Assembly (NCBI GenBank): GCA_012295275.1
Contig: CM022679.1
Span: forward strand, 28,120,664-28,180,663
DNA from: Chrysomallon squamiferum
Taxonomy: Eukaryota; Mollusca; Gastropoda; Neomphalida; Peltospiridae
Length of the DNA: 60,000 nucleotides
Reading direction: 5' to 3'
Each line of letters opens with the position of its first letter. The stretch's first letter is position 1. Below are positions 1 to 34,500 of this stretch, piece after piece. The position numbers and the translations under genes were made by a program. Under the pieces are notes generated by a model. The model worked only from the letters and a program-made list of their open reading frames with translations. It was not told the origin of the DNA and ran no database searches.

Positions 1-13
1 TTGTGTGTGTGTT

Positions 14-46
<33 letters not shown>

Positions 47-50
47 TTGT
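1..50. repeat. (GT)n microsatellite
   Basis: Interrupted GT tract at the window edge, followed by poly-T. Confidence 0.85.
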
Positions 51-219
51 TTTGTTGTAGTTGTTTTATCTTTTAGTGTTTTTTTTTTTTTTTATGGTTG
101 TTATTTTTTGTTTGTTTTAGTTTTGTGTTTTTCTTTTTTCTGTTGCTCTCCCATCATACTTCATTCTTTTTATCTATTTTTCTATATGTGTGTACACTAA
201 GTGTTTGAATATTACTTAC

Positions 220-20814
<20,595 letters not shown>

Positions 20815-21339
20815 GTTCTCTTGATTATCTTCAAAGTTTCACAGAAAAATAATTCAATGTCCATTGTACAGTTCCATTTTGAATTTAAAAAGTTACACAA
20901 ATTTCATTAATCCATTTTGGTATATTGATTTTAAAAATCCGTTGTTCAATACTGCATGTACCTTTTACAAAACTCCATTACATGAACTCGTATTAAAAAA
21001 CCCTACATAGTAATCACTAATGCGGTTCCAATCAACAAAATCCACTAATCTATAACCCATTAACAACGACTCTGTCCCCAAACTGCCTAATCCATACTGC
21101 ACTACCAGTTTATTAGGTTCATTATTTCATACTACCATACCAACGTTCCCTAACCCAAATTACAGAACAACATTTTTAAAAATCAATATTGCAGAATAAA
21201 CTTCAAAATATGTTAATTCATATTAAGAAAGACAAAAAGAAAAGACATTAGTCCACAGTTCAGTTAATGAAGAACTGTAATTCGTGCCGAACAGTCAACA
21301 AGGTTTTAAACCTGACGAAAGAAACACGAGTTGAAATTT

Positions 21340-21620
21340 GTAGTCAGAGCTAAAGAATCTTGTATCTGTCAGTTTCCTCTCGCGACTCGGCTCAGATCTG
21401 TGAAATCTCCTCTTGAAGCCGTTGTTCGTTCTCTCACCGAAGCAGCGTTCTTGTCGCCACAGAGCGCGCGCGAGATGGAGCAGACGTCTTCTGTCGACAG
21501 CGCGTGTGAACAGCGAAGCAGACGTGAAACGTGGACGACTGTCACTCACTGCGGCTACTCGATGTCACTTTGTGGTGTTATCGTATCACGCCTCGGCCAT
21601 TGTTATTTTTTATTAATAAT
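21340..21620 (-). promoter_or_regulatory. Candidate RET promoter or 5' UTR region (CpG-containing)
   Basis: This stretch, 0.5-0.8 kb upstream of the RET ATG, is clearly richer in G+C and CpG than its A+T-rich surroundings; for example it contains GAGCGCGCGCGAGATGG near 21460. It also lacks simple repeats. Position and base composition suggest a promoter or 5' UTR. No TATA box or initiator could be assigned. Confidence 0.35.
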
Positions 21621-21769
21621 TTTAGCATGCATTGGTCAGACGTCTAATGTTACTGATTCCTGCATATACATTTTTATTTTCACATCATCTACAGAGTGCT
21701 TGTGAGTTAATGGATCTTTTCTATTTATTCATTCATTCATTCATTTATTTATTTTTATTGAGCGTTTTA

Positions 21770-22009
21770 TTATTATTATTATTATTATTGTTGTTGTTGT
21801 TGTTGTTGCTGTTGTTGTTGTTATTGCTGCTGTTGTTGATGCTATTATTATTTTTTTCGTATTACTTCTTTTATTTATTTATTTTATTTTATTTTATTTG
21901 TCAGTTTCTTCTCTTTTCTTTCAATTTTTTTTGTTCTCTTTTTGTTGTTTATTTCTCTCTCTCTCTGTCTCTCTCTCTCTCTCTAACTCTCTCTGTCTCG
22001 CTCTCTCTC

Positions 22010-22103
<94 letters not shown>
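21770..22103. repeat. (ATT)(GTT)n and (CT)n compound tract
   Basis: ATT and GTT units at 21770-21840, ATTTT-rich DNA, then interrupted CT at 21953-22103. Confidence 0.88.
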
Positions 22104-23379
22104 ATTTCTAATTTTCTTTCTTTCTGCTTTTACTTCCATCGTATTTATTTCTTTGTTAATTTGCAACTTTCTTCAATACAAGGTGATTTATCTGAAGAAC
22201 GGAATTGGCTGGAAATCGCAGAGTTGTGTGGTGTGGCTATTTTTTAACTTAGATTCAGTAGACACAAACTGACTCAACGAAGGTAACAAGAAGATGAAAT
22301 GACGACTTAATAAAAAAGAAAGACACGTGAAGAATACTGACTTGAATTTTAACAAATTCTGTATCTTCTGTGAAGAAAAGAAAAACAACAACAATATTTT
22401 GATTAATTTTCATCTTCTTCTTCCTCTTTTCATTTTTATTATTATTTAATACTGTCGAAGTCGTCGTTGTTGTGGTTCTAGTTTTATTGTTTCAGTTGTT
22501 TAATCAGAGTTTAATTTACGTTTTTTGGGGGGTGAACGTTGTTTTGGTTGCGGTTTTGGGGGGTGGCTGTTTTTGGTTTGTTTTTGCTTTTTCTGGGGGT
22601 TTTGGGCTGATTTTATTTTTCTTTGTTGTTGTTGGTTTGTTTTCTGAGGGTTTGGGACAGGTTTTCATTATATTTTATTTATTTGTTTATTGTGTTCCTT
22701 TGTTTTATTCCGTTTAGTTTTCTTCTGTTTTGTTTGCTTTTTGTTGTTGTTGTTGTTGTTGTTATTTTATTTAACATAATTTATTATTTATATTTTAATC
22801 GTGCTCTTCATTTTCGTTATGTCTTCTTCTTTCTGTTGCAGTGGTTTTTCAATTGTTACTTCTGTTGCAGATGTTAATTGTTCTTAACTTTTATACTGGA
22901 GATTTCAGCTTTACCCTATTCTGTTCTAGCTTCTGCGTTAGACATACATATATGAATCTTCGGTTGACAGACTGATTTCAAAAATGTTAAAAGCTTCAAG
23001 CCACGTTTGAGATACCAACTTTAATTTAGCTGAACCAGAAACGTGACATTTGAAACAGTCACAGTCGATTCTCATTTATACCCAGTTACAGAGTCATGTT
23101 TTTTTTTGTTTATTCTTTCGAGGTTGTCACAAAGTTGGGGAAGAGATGACGAGTTAGTTTGTTTTTTGTTTTTTTCCTAATTTCAGCAATGATAATTATG
23201 CACTTATGTATTTTTGTATTTTTATAAGTTTTGTACTGGAATTAAAAATAACATTATATAGAAACAACATCTAGAAAAATTAAAATAAATATGGTATGTT
23301 AAGCGTTACTAAAGTTATTTTCATATTGTCATTTTGTGTGTGTGTGTCTGTCTGTCTGTTTTGCTTCTTCTTCTTTGCT

Positions 23380-23381
<2 letters not shown>

Positions 23382-23435
<54 letters not shown>
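23382..23435. repeat. (ATT)n microsatellite
   Basis: About 18 pure ATT units. Confidence 0.93.
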
Positions 23436-23436
<1 letters not shown>

Positions 23437-24981
23437 GCTGTTGTCATTGATATTAAATTCCTGACAATCACAATCGTTAACATCGATATTGTTATTGTTG
23501 TTGTTGTTGTTGCTGTCGCTGTTGATGTTTTGTTTTGTTGCACTCTGAGGATTAATGCTATTTCGGTAATGACGACGTCGTGGTACAAACAAATTACTTG
23601 AACACTACAAATGGAGTTTCATACAACTCAGTCTGGTCTTTTCAAAACACAGCATTAGGTGTACTCAACATTGTCAAAAGTGAATAATTATAAACTGGCT
23701 GAACGGGAAAAAAGACAATGAAGTTAAGACAAGCACGTAATCAGACAATTCAAAGAATTGCGTACAGCTATCGTTATTGAAGTAATTTCTTTCAGTACCG
23801 GACTTAAACAAAAAGGCGGCGCAAGCTATAAACGTGATTGAGTTGAGCCTGTTTTGAAACCGCGTTTAAAAGAAGCTGAAAATCTGTGTTAATTAATTAA
23901 ACTATGCAACGCGTAAAATGTTCTGCGAGGCTTTGCATACAGCACTCCATTGTTCCTTCTTCACTTGTAATCACAATAAAAGCTCAATTTCCTGGCGTTT
24001 TTATCCGGGAATATGCGAGTAAGCAGGATTAGTCTTCGACGACAGCCACTGATAAACTGTCATCGGTCACGGCGTCCAACATCGACTAAAAAAGAAATCG
24101 CTACGAAAAGATTAAAACACAGCAAGATCTCTTTTTTTTCTTGCAAATATCTCACGATCCGCCCACGACTTTTTAATTTTTTAATTTTTTCTGTTATTAT
24201 TATTTATTTTATTTTTTACTCGATAAAAACAAAACCAAATGTCTTTGCGTCTGTATTTGACTACTTATACCTTAAAGCATTTTTTGTGTGTTTGCATGTT
24301 ATGTGTGCATATGTATATTTATGATTCAATATTCTCTGTCTGCAACTACTATTACTACCACTACAACAACGACAACTACGGTTCATTTATTACTGCAGAT
24401 TTTCGACGTTACTATAAATGTAAAAGAAAATTTTCTTTGCACATATATAGTGTTGAAAAGAATATTATATTAAACTAGTCAATCATATTAGTCTTTAACA
24501 TAAAGATTTTTTACTTTTCATAATTGTTATATTCAAATTAGTTAACGAGCCATTAAATGATAGGAATTTCTCAATTAAAATATTATTTATGGTTCATGAA
24601 CATTAGTGATGAAATAATCAATTACTTTTTTACATTATTTTTAACCTATGTTTCTACCTGTTCCATAAAATAAATAAAAAAAAAAAAAAAACATTATTTC
24701 TTTTCTTCTTTTTCTTGTTTTACTTTTTTATTTTTTATTTTTTTTTACTTTTTTTTTATCGACAGTGATAGACAATATTAATTTGCTTTGTATATAAAAC
24801 AATATTTTAATGGCATAAGTAATAATTCCTTATATGAGAAAGACCGTGACTATATCAAAAGAAGAACTGGTGCACGAAAAACTATATGAATTTTGTTTCC
24901 AGATAACAATTTCACACACTTACACACACGCACACACGCACACACACACACATATATATACATATATAGTATGACATTTTT

Positions 24982-24991
24982 TAACTGCATA

Positions 24992-25025
<34 letters not shown>

Positions 25026-25042
25026 GGTATGTGGGGGGTGTA
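24982..25042. repeat. (TG)n with G-rich GGGT run
   Basis: TG tract followed by GGGTGGGTGGGTATGTGGGGGG. The four G runs could in principle fold as a G-quadruplex on the plus strand. Confidence 0.75.
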
Positions 25043-25193
25043 TGCGTGCGTGTAGTTAGGTACACACAATGGGATACGCACGAAAATACGCACATACATA
25101 CATACAAATTAAATTCAAATCGAGTGCCTTATAGTTGAGTCTGTGGCATTACGTTTCTGAGATCTGAGGCATACATACATAATTACATTCATA

Positions 25194-25235
25194 CATTCAT
25201 ACATACATACATACATACATACATACATACATACA

Positions 25236-25265
<30 letters not shown>
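25194..25265. repeat. (TACA)n microsatellite
   Basis: About 17 tetranucleotide units. Confidence 0.93.
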
Positions 25266-25269
<4 letters not shown>

Positions 25270-25405
25270 CATACTTACATACATTCGAATCTTATCAGCG
25301 GCATCTGACAGGTTTGTGCGGCTGTGATTGGACTTTGTCCTCCGAATATTGTGTATGTGCAGAGTCTAGTCAGACGTACATAATATTGATTCCTAAATAC
25401 ATAGG

Positions 25406-25580
<175 letters not shown>

Positions 25581-26135
25581 ATTTTCGGATAACTGTGATG
25601 AGCACCTCTACGTCAGTTGTTTGTTCTGGTTTATTATTATTTTATTTTTATTTTTTTTAATTTAATAGATAAAGATAGAGAGATAGATGATAGAGACAAT
25701 ACTTTATTTATTTATTTATTTATTTATTTATGAATTTATGGATAAAATATTGTTTCCTTATCATTATGATTTCAGCTTGAATACATTAACGGAATCTGAA
25801 AACGGTCAAGTTGTGGCAGTTAGACCATCCCAGCTGTTACGTATTCATTTAATGAATATTTAAACATTCTGGACCAGCATAAACAGAGAACTGGTCTGAT
25901 GTAACAAAAAAAATGAATATTGTGATAGTCTGCAGGGAATGAAATTATACATCGCCCTCTTAAATGGTCGCCTGCTGATCATACTAAATAACAATAACTT
26001 TGGAGTTCAGTAGCAATGATACAACAATCAATAAACAAGTCACGTCTAATGAGTCACGAGGCTTTTGTAAAGAGGAATATCTTTAACAGAACAAGCTGTA
26101 AATGTACGTTTTCACTGTTCTGACAGTCTCGCAGA

Positions 26136-26143
26136 TGACGTCA
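26136..26143. promoter_or_regulatory. Palindromic TGACGTCA (CRE/ATF-like) site
   Basis: A perfect CRE palindrome inside the longer palindrome ATGACGTCAT, in a non-repetitive part of the intergenic region. TGACGTCA is the known CREB/ATF site. Use here is inference; one copy can arise by chance. Confidence 0.25.
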
Positions 26144-27264
26144 TCGAGAAGAGTGTAGTGCAGGTTTTGAAACGCGGGGTTAAAGAGTGGATGTTTTCTG
26201 CGTGGGTCTAATTGCAAGAAAACAAGACAGTTTTGAAAAGAAGGAAGACAAACGTCTTCAAGTGGCTGGAAATGGTTTTTAAAAAACGCGACATGCAGAT
26301 GTGCGCTCACCTCTTTATGTTGGAATTTAACAGAATCTCATCATTAACTTCATTTCTAAAACATTTCTTCTTTTTGTCTAACTTTTTTCTTTTTTTCTTT
26401 CTTTCTTCAAATTTTTATTTATTGATTTATTGATTTATTGATTTATTTTATTTTATTTTATTTTTGATTTTAATTCATTTTTATGTATAATTATACGTAT
26501 TTATATAGTTATTATGTATGTGTGTATATGTGTATGAATGAATGTATGTATGTATTTTTCATTTATTTATTTACATATATATTTATTTTTATATATAAAT
26601 GTTATACACAGCAGAGGGAATGGCTATTTTTCAAACGCCTGAAATGATTAATATGTTGCTAGCGTGTGTAATGACAAAATGAATGAATCACATCGATTGT
26701 TCACAAGTATTAAAGTGATATGTCTTCTAACACTTGAACTTTTCAAAGTAAGTAGGGCACTGGAGTCACGTGACAAATTTGCGTTTCAAACAAAATTAAA
26801 CGAAAGAACTATCTTTCTTTCCTTGCTGTATAATAAGTAGAAAAATAAAAGAGAGAAAGAAATGTACGAAAAAGGAAAGAAGGAAAAGATGATAAAAGGA
26901 AGATAGGTTAAAAATAAATAAAAGGTGAAAAGTGAAACAAGAAAAGGAAATAAAAAGAAGTAAAATAAACAAAAGCATCATCTAAAAAAATACAAAAAGA
27001 AATAAAAAAATGGAAACACACAAACGCAATAACAGCAACAACAATAGTTAATAAATAAATAATTAAATAAATGAATATACGAATAAAACAAAACAAACAA
27101 TGAAATGATTAAAAAAGAAGAAACAATGATATATCTTTCAACAAATAAGAACATGTTTTCATTTGTCTTAGATGTCATAGCGCCTTAGATGTCATCACGT
27201 TTCACGTCAAGTCTGGTAACGTAATAATTGTAAGCTACCGCACAAAATGAATGATCTATTGTAG

Positions 27265-27272
27265 TGACGTCA
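27265..27272. promoter_or_regulatory. Palindromic TGACGTCA (CRE/ATF-like) site
   Basis: Second perfect CRE palindrome, in the context GTGACGTCAC, about 1.1 kb from the first and 6.5 kb upstream of the RET ATG. Another copy is in RET intron 1 near 17559. Regulatory use is not shown by the sequence. Confidence 0.22.
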
Positions 27273-27799
27273 CACCATTGTCGTTATTTTTAGCGGGTTC
27301 GCGTTTAACGCAGTTTTCCCGTCATAACCACTGTTTAATGTAGTTGATAATAATTTACGGGGTGGGGGGATGGGAGAACAAAGAAAAGAAAAAAAAAAGA
27401 TGAAAAGTACACGAAAAAACTTCTCGTTAATAGTACATCGTGAGAAACGAAAATTATCAACATAACTACAAATCTATTTAGTTTTGATATATATGCATTA
27501 TAACTTATGTGTTTGCAATCTGCAAGTCAGAGATGTATTTTCCTATTATCATAATAACTGACATTTATGTAAGTATTTCAGCGTACTAATGTGTAGGCCT
27601 ATCTGCGTTTCCATATGCATTATTAATTTTACAAAACGTGTGTGTTTGTGTGGTATTTTAGTTATCTGAGCGTTATTTTCAGAATTTAAATCAGCGCTAT
27701 CCAATTTCTTACGCAGCCCATCTGCGTAATACCATCGACTCCACTACAGAAACATGCAGAAGATAATTCAAAACATCAAATTTTAATTACATCGTGTTA

Positions 27800-28519
27800 T
27801 ATGAATTATTTTTGCTATTCCACTGAGAAAATAAAAGATTTCAAACCAATATAATTTTGAAAAAACCCAGATAAACAACAAAAACGTATGTTATCTTTAA
27901 AAAATATAAAAGTTTATTTAAAATTTCATATAAAAATATAAATGAATAAATATTATATTTTAAATAAAATGACAAAAAGATGTCAATTAAAATTATGAAG
28001 ACCAGAATATAAATACATGAATCACAGTATTTAGTATAATATAAATATATCCATATCACAGGTTTTGTTTTTATTATTTTATCTTTATACAGCAGAAAAT
28101 ACAGTAGACATTACTTAGTTTATGTTGTAAATAAAATATCAGTTAAATAAATACATATATATCTGTAAATGCAAATCAAGTTAAGTATATAAATATGTGT
28201 AAAAAGTAAACATACTGACAACAAATATAAGTGGATAGATAAATAAATATATTTCTTAAAATAAAATCAGAAAATGTGTATAAACAAATTAATTGAAATA
28301 AATATTAAAGTATAAAAATTTGTTTATAGATATATATATAAAGACAACATCACAAATACACATACAAATAAATAAATAAAAAAGATGTTTAATAAATAAA
28401 TACAAACACATACATGTCTGTCACACATATAATAAATATAAAAATTAATAAATAACATGTTTAAACACAAAATGTGTGTTTGCAGGGTGATTGCCAACAT
28501 TCACTTATTAAAACATCTA
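27800..28519 (-). other. Likely 3' UTR and polyadenylation region of the cadherin gene
   Basis: Extremely A+T-rich DNA directly downstream of the cadherin stop codon (TAG at 28520-28522, followed by a second TAG). On the minus strand, AATAAA occurs within AAAATAATAAAAAC near 28070, about 450 nt after the stop. In DNA this A+T-rich the exact poly(A) site cannot be fixed. Confidence 0.35.
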
Positions 28520-28568
28520 CTACAGGATTGTTGTCCCTTCTTCATAGGCAGTGCTCTGTTGTGATTCT
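28520..28568 (-). CDS. Cadherin exon x56 (last coding exon, C-terminus TTIL)
   Basis: Acceptor CATCTTGCAG; phase 2 entry gives GESQQSTAYEEGTTIL then TAG. The last four residues TTIL fit the class I PDZ ligand (Ser/Thr at -2, hydrophobic at 0), as found at the C-termini of CDH23-type cadherins. Two TAG codons in a row end the frame. Confidence 0.76.
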
Positions 28569-31500
28569 CTGCAAGATGAAAAACAAACATCAACTACCTC
28601 AGTGAAAAACCCTTCACTGGTAAAACAAGAATGCAAGTTAAAATGCTTTTACTTGATATCTTCAGTTTATAAAGTAAATATTTATAATAACCAAGTTTCT
28701 AACAGAAATTATGATTGTTTTAAAACAGTTATACTTGCACATAAACAATGCATGTAAATAAATGGAAATAATTATCATTGGTGTGTTGGTTTCTAAAGCA
28801 AATATTAATTTAAAAATATTTATCCTGATATATTTGTTTTCTCATAATATATATATATAAATGTATGTATGTTTGTATTTTAAAACACTCCTTATGTTCT
28901 CTGATGTAAGTGAAATTATTTAATATATCTTGTTTGTAATTATTTATTTTAAAATACTTTATAAGTTTTCTGTTATAAAAGATGCTAAATATCCTAGGTA
29001 TTTTGGGTTTCCGATGATAATAATCTAATTATTTTAAAATAGTATATATATTTTCTAATATAAATATAAATATGTAAATTTAAAGTAAGTATAATGATTT
29101 AGAATACTTATCTTTGGTACATCATGTTTCTGATGGAAACAAATAATTAATACTGTTTGTTTTCTAATATAAACAATATTAAACACTTACCCTTGGTATA
29201 TAGGTTTCTGATAATGGTAATAATTAATTAGTTTAAAGTACTGTATATAAAATACTTACCCTTGGTATATTGGGTTTCTGATGGCTGAACAGCGCTGAGA
29301 TCCGAGGTTGGAGAGTGGAGGACCAGGCTCTGATTCAAAGTTCATGTTTATCTCGCCAAGTTCTTGTACTGTCTCATCAGGCGGCACATACATGTTCAGA
29401 CTCTGAGAGTTATTTAATAAACATTTAAACTGTCATTAAGAAACACAACACAAACACCTGATAAATATCTAAATTAAAATATTATATTTAAAAATTACCA
29501 AAAATGAAAAACATACTGTAATTTAAAAAACAAAAATAATTAAATAAATAATTAAATTTACATACTATTATTTAAAAAAAAAAAAAAAAAAAAAACACAA
29601 AAAACAAACTGAAGAAAACCAATTTTACCACCATTAAAACATCTTATTCAAATTACATATATTATTATTAAAAAAATTATCTACATTTTATACATTATTA
29701 TTAAATATTAGATATAATGTCATCATCATCATCAAAAATAATAATACTTTTCCAATAACCTGTAGAGAAATTAATCAGACAGTAATTTTACTTATAAAAC
29801 TATGAATTCAGGATTCAGCAAAAGAAATCTTTTTCTGAAGTGAGAGTGTAACATCTATTTTGTACTGTACCTGTGTTTCATATTCTCTGAGGAAACTTGG
29901 GGGTTCAGTGAAATCTGGACTAGCTAGACTTGTGTGAAAAACTTTCAAACGATGCAGATAAATCCTGTACCTAGAACAGAAAGTTGTCATCAACACTGAG
30001 GTTGTTGTTTTTTTCCTATCGTTGTTGTTATTGTTGTTATTATCATTATCATTATTATTGTTATTATTATTATCATTAACATTGTTCTTTGTCTTCTTCT
30101 TCTTCTTCTTCTTCTTATTATTATTATTATTATTATCTGTTGTCATTATTGCACACATATATATACAGATAGATAGATGTAGATAGAAACATATATTGAA
30201 TTTTAATTTAAATTGTAAACAATGGTATTAATTTATTCACATTAATATATATATTTGATGTTGTGCAAAGTTATGATTAAACATTTATTTATTCATTTAT
30301 AACAACTATAGTGATTCACAGGAACAATTAGCTAAAAGGAAGGAGTCAGTTTAACTGTGTATCAAACTTCAAGCTACATGTAAAAACATTTCTATAGGAA
30401 TGATTAGCTAAAAAAAGTAAAAGGAAGGAGACAGTTTAACTGTGTATCAAACTTCAAGCTACATGTAAAAACATTTCTATAAGAATGATTAGCTAAAAAA
30501 AGTAAAAGCAAGGAGTCAGTTTAACTGTTTATCAAGCTTCAAGCTACATGTAAAAACATTTCTAACTAAATGAACAAGTCAGAGAGGACAACTCACCTGG
30601 ACCAGCTGTGTAAGAGTACAATGATGGCTACCACGGCCAGTAACTGGACAATACACGCCAAGGCGACCAGAGCTGCCCACGGGTTGTCCAGCCACCACAC
30701 ATACGACTTGGTCAGTCGCATGGACATCCCCCGCGCACCACCAAGTCTCGGAGAACTGCCGTCCACTGACCAGCGGTCAAACGGAGTTCTGATCTTTTCA
30801 ATGACTGCGTTTAGAAAGGTGAGAGTTGAACGAACGTGTAAGAGGAACTGTTGAGACTGGTAGTTCTGTGACGTCACTCTGAAACACAGATAAAAACATT
30901 AATTATTTAGATGAAAATAAATTAGTAATAAGAAAGACAGAAATTGAAATATGAAAAATAATTTTTTTTTTAAGAAAAATAACAGGTGAGTAATAATAAT
31001 AAATATACATAAGTTTCAAAAAGAAAAACACTGAACATCTGTTAAATAATAACAACAATAATATATAATAGTAATAATAACAGTAGTAACAATAATAATA
31101 AGAAGAAGAAGAAGAAAGAAATGAGTAACAAAAGAAATAGTTTCACTTACATTTTCTCGTTTGTATTGTCTTCAAGAGAGAAAGTTTCACTGTTGATAAT
31201 TACAAATATTATGTCTGTACTGAAATTAAAAAATGTAATTTGTATTATTAACAATGTCAAGGTAACCCTGTTTCTTATGTATAAATTTTTCTTTTAGATA
31301 CACAAGTAATCAAATTTGTCTTATAGATACATAAGCCCTCAAACAAATATACTCATATAAAATTTATATTTACTTTCAAAAAGACAATCACAAGTATGTT
31401 ACAAACACATACTTATTATATAAACAGAGGATGACTATACACACAAAAACACACACAGGCACACACACAGACACACAGACACAAGTCAACAGAAGAAAAT

Positions 31501-34500
31501 GAAGCATCTAACCTGGTAAGGTCGTAGTCAAGTATTTTCTTCATGACGTGCAGTCTCGCTTGAATGGTCTCAATAATGATCACCTGACCTGTGACGTCCT
31601 GCAGTCCTTGACGATAGAATTCCAGATTAGGAATCACTCTGTCAGGTGACACTGACATCACCACCATGATGTATCTGTTCTTGTTTTCTATCAGGTTCAC
31701 CTGAAAAACAAACAGTTTTAAAAACATCTTAACACAGATAGCATAGTCATTAGATGATAATTCTTGTTTTCTGTCAAGTTTACCTGAAAAATAAACATTT
31801 AATTTTAAAAACATCCTTACACATGTAGCATAGTCATAATACAATCATTACTAATACATGAAACAAAATTCATTACAAGCCTATTCATTATACATTTATT
31901 TTACAAATACCAAAAAAATATTTAAAGAATATTTATTTACTATATTTTTAACATTTGCTATTTCTGATTTGTTAGTCATGCTTTAAACTTGTTTTACAAT
32001 TTTAATATATTAATTAATTGTTAACATATTTCTAAGACAACCATTTTTAGAATTTATAGGGTTATTTATTACTTTTGGGGGTGGGGGCTGTTTTTGTCTT
32101 TGTTGTGATTTTTTTTGTGTTTTTTTTTTGTTACATTAAATTTTTACAAAATATAATTATAACAGGATGGATATAAAACAAAACCAAATTATTATCTTTG
32201 TTCTTTTTATTTTCAAAAGTTTACAGAATAAAATTATTTATTTATATGCATTATTTTTTTTTCATACTGCCTCTTTTGTTTTTTCTTTGACACAAAAGCA
32301 CTACTCACGTAACAGTTGGTTTTGGTTGATTTCACAGACACGAAGGAGTTATCTCGCGCCACAGCTGTGAACACAAACTGCCGAGGTGCTTTGTCTTCAT
32401 GTGAGAAGTCAGATGTGGAGATGATGTCACCAATGTTGTTCACGTAGAATGGCATGTTCTGTGTGAGCACTGATGAGCGTTCCAGTGAGTAAGATACTGT
32501 TCCATTCTCACCAAGGTCAGGGTCTTTGGCCTGTTGTTTGAGTAAATGATTTTTATTTTTCAACAGCTCAATACAGTTTTATTTTAAATGATAGCAGTTT
32601 GGTGTCAGACAGGATTTTTCACTATAATAAGAATCAGTATAGACACAGTTGTTCTCACAGAGTTAGCAGAAAAATATATTTTATATGTATCTTCCCATAA
32701 ACAGAAAAACACATAATTATTGCATGAAGCAATATTATAAATTATATAAAATAAGTTTGGAAGGTTTTTAAATATTATTTCTTAAATGTACAATATGAAG
32801 ATTCAATTCTTAAAATGTTTTGTTAAAAAAAAATAAAAATAAAATAAAATAAAAATCATATTAAACCAAACAAACTTACATGTATTTTTCCGACTATTGT
32901 GTTAGGCAGTGTCTGAATGCTAACAGCTGTGATGTATGTGTGTAGATTCTTTATGTTGCTAGGATACACGGGAAATGTAAACTGTGGAGCGTTGTCGTTA
33001 ACATCACCAACGCTGACAATGATGTAGCTAATCTTCCATGTGTTAAACACTGAAACAAAAACAAATATTTTATTATTATTATTGTTATTATGATTATTAT
33101 CGTCATTGTCATTATCATTATCATTATCATTATTGTCATTATTATCATCATCATCATTATCGTCATCATCATCATTATTATCATCATCATCATTATCATG
33201 ATCATTATTATTTTTATTTTATCTCCAATTTATTATCACAATCATAATCATCATCATCAGTATTATTTATTACTAAAATACAAGATGAGAATGAACAATC
33301 TCAGTTTTAGATCAACTACTATCTGATATGTTTCCTGGAAACATAATAACAAATTTGAGTATTAAAATCTACACAGGTAAACTGTTATTAATAAGATAGG
33401 TTAAATAACATACCTGAAGCCACCTGTCTCTTTGTGACCTGTGACTGATGTTTGACACCAATGGTGATGTTGTAGTTGTTGCCTTGTTCACGGTCAATGT
33501 TGCTGGCTAAAAAGAGTTGACAGTTTTTACCATCTGCAGTGCTTCTCACATTGAATATAGCTGAAAAAGAAAACACATTGTTAAAATTACGTTTTAAAAT
33601 AATAAATATTTTCAAAAAGCTCAGAGTTATGCTTTAATCTAAAATATCTGTAATGTTCTCTTAATAATTTTAAATGAAAAACTTTAACAGAAATCATGGA
33701 GTAAACTGTTATTTACTAAAATTTTGTTTTATTTTCTTATTTATACAAAAATTTCAATATTTAACATTTCATCCAAAGTTATAAAAAATGTAAATAAAAT
33801 GTTCTACTCAATAACCAAAGAATTTTAATCATACATTTTTCTAAACTTTAATAAATGGTACAGTTTTCAGTATACATGAAAAAGTAAGTAGTTTTCTAAA
33901 TGTTATTTCTGTGATGTTAAGAAATGAACTCACAGGCTGGTGGGGGAGGTTTGTGGTTGACAAGTAAGATGCTACAGGAAACTTGAAGAGCGATGTTCTG
34001 GTTCTCTACATCCAAGTCTAAGATTGGTATCACATGACCTGAATTAAACTCTGTGTTCTCCTCCACCGAAATACTGGGTAATATAAAAATAAGACACAAA
34101 TGAATGAATGAATGAAATATTAAAAAATAAATAAAATAATTAAAAAATAAATAAATTAATAAAATAAAATAAAATAAAATAAAATAAAATAAAATAAAAT
34201 AAAATAAAAATAAAACAACAAATTAAATCCGACATAATTTATAAATAAATAAAAAGTAAATAATAAATAAGTAAGTGCTCTCAAGTCTTGAGTTGACTAT
34301 GTGCCAGTGTGGGTAGAGGTTGCAAAGAGACTTACTAATAAACAGGGGAGGTAAATCCGAGCTGACGAACTCCAACATCAATTTTCCTAACATTGATAAC
34401 AATGGGTGCCCGGCTACTCAGTGGCTGCCAGCTCTTGTCAATAGCAATAATGTAAAACTGAAATAAAATAAACATTAAAAATAAATATCAACAACAAATT

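Noticed and set aside
21295-21705. Open frames of 84 and 124 codons in the CpG-containing stretch upstream of RET
   Set aside because: Frames on both strands overlap and show no domain; the C-content keeps stops rare. A promoter or UTR is the simpler reading.
26083-26433. Two overlapping opposite open frames of about 75 codons in the intergenic region
   Set aside because: No recognisable domain, no splice-site context, T/A-rich codons in the distal half; best explained by chance.
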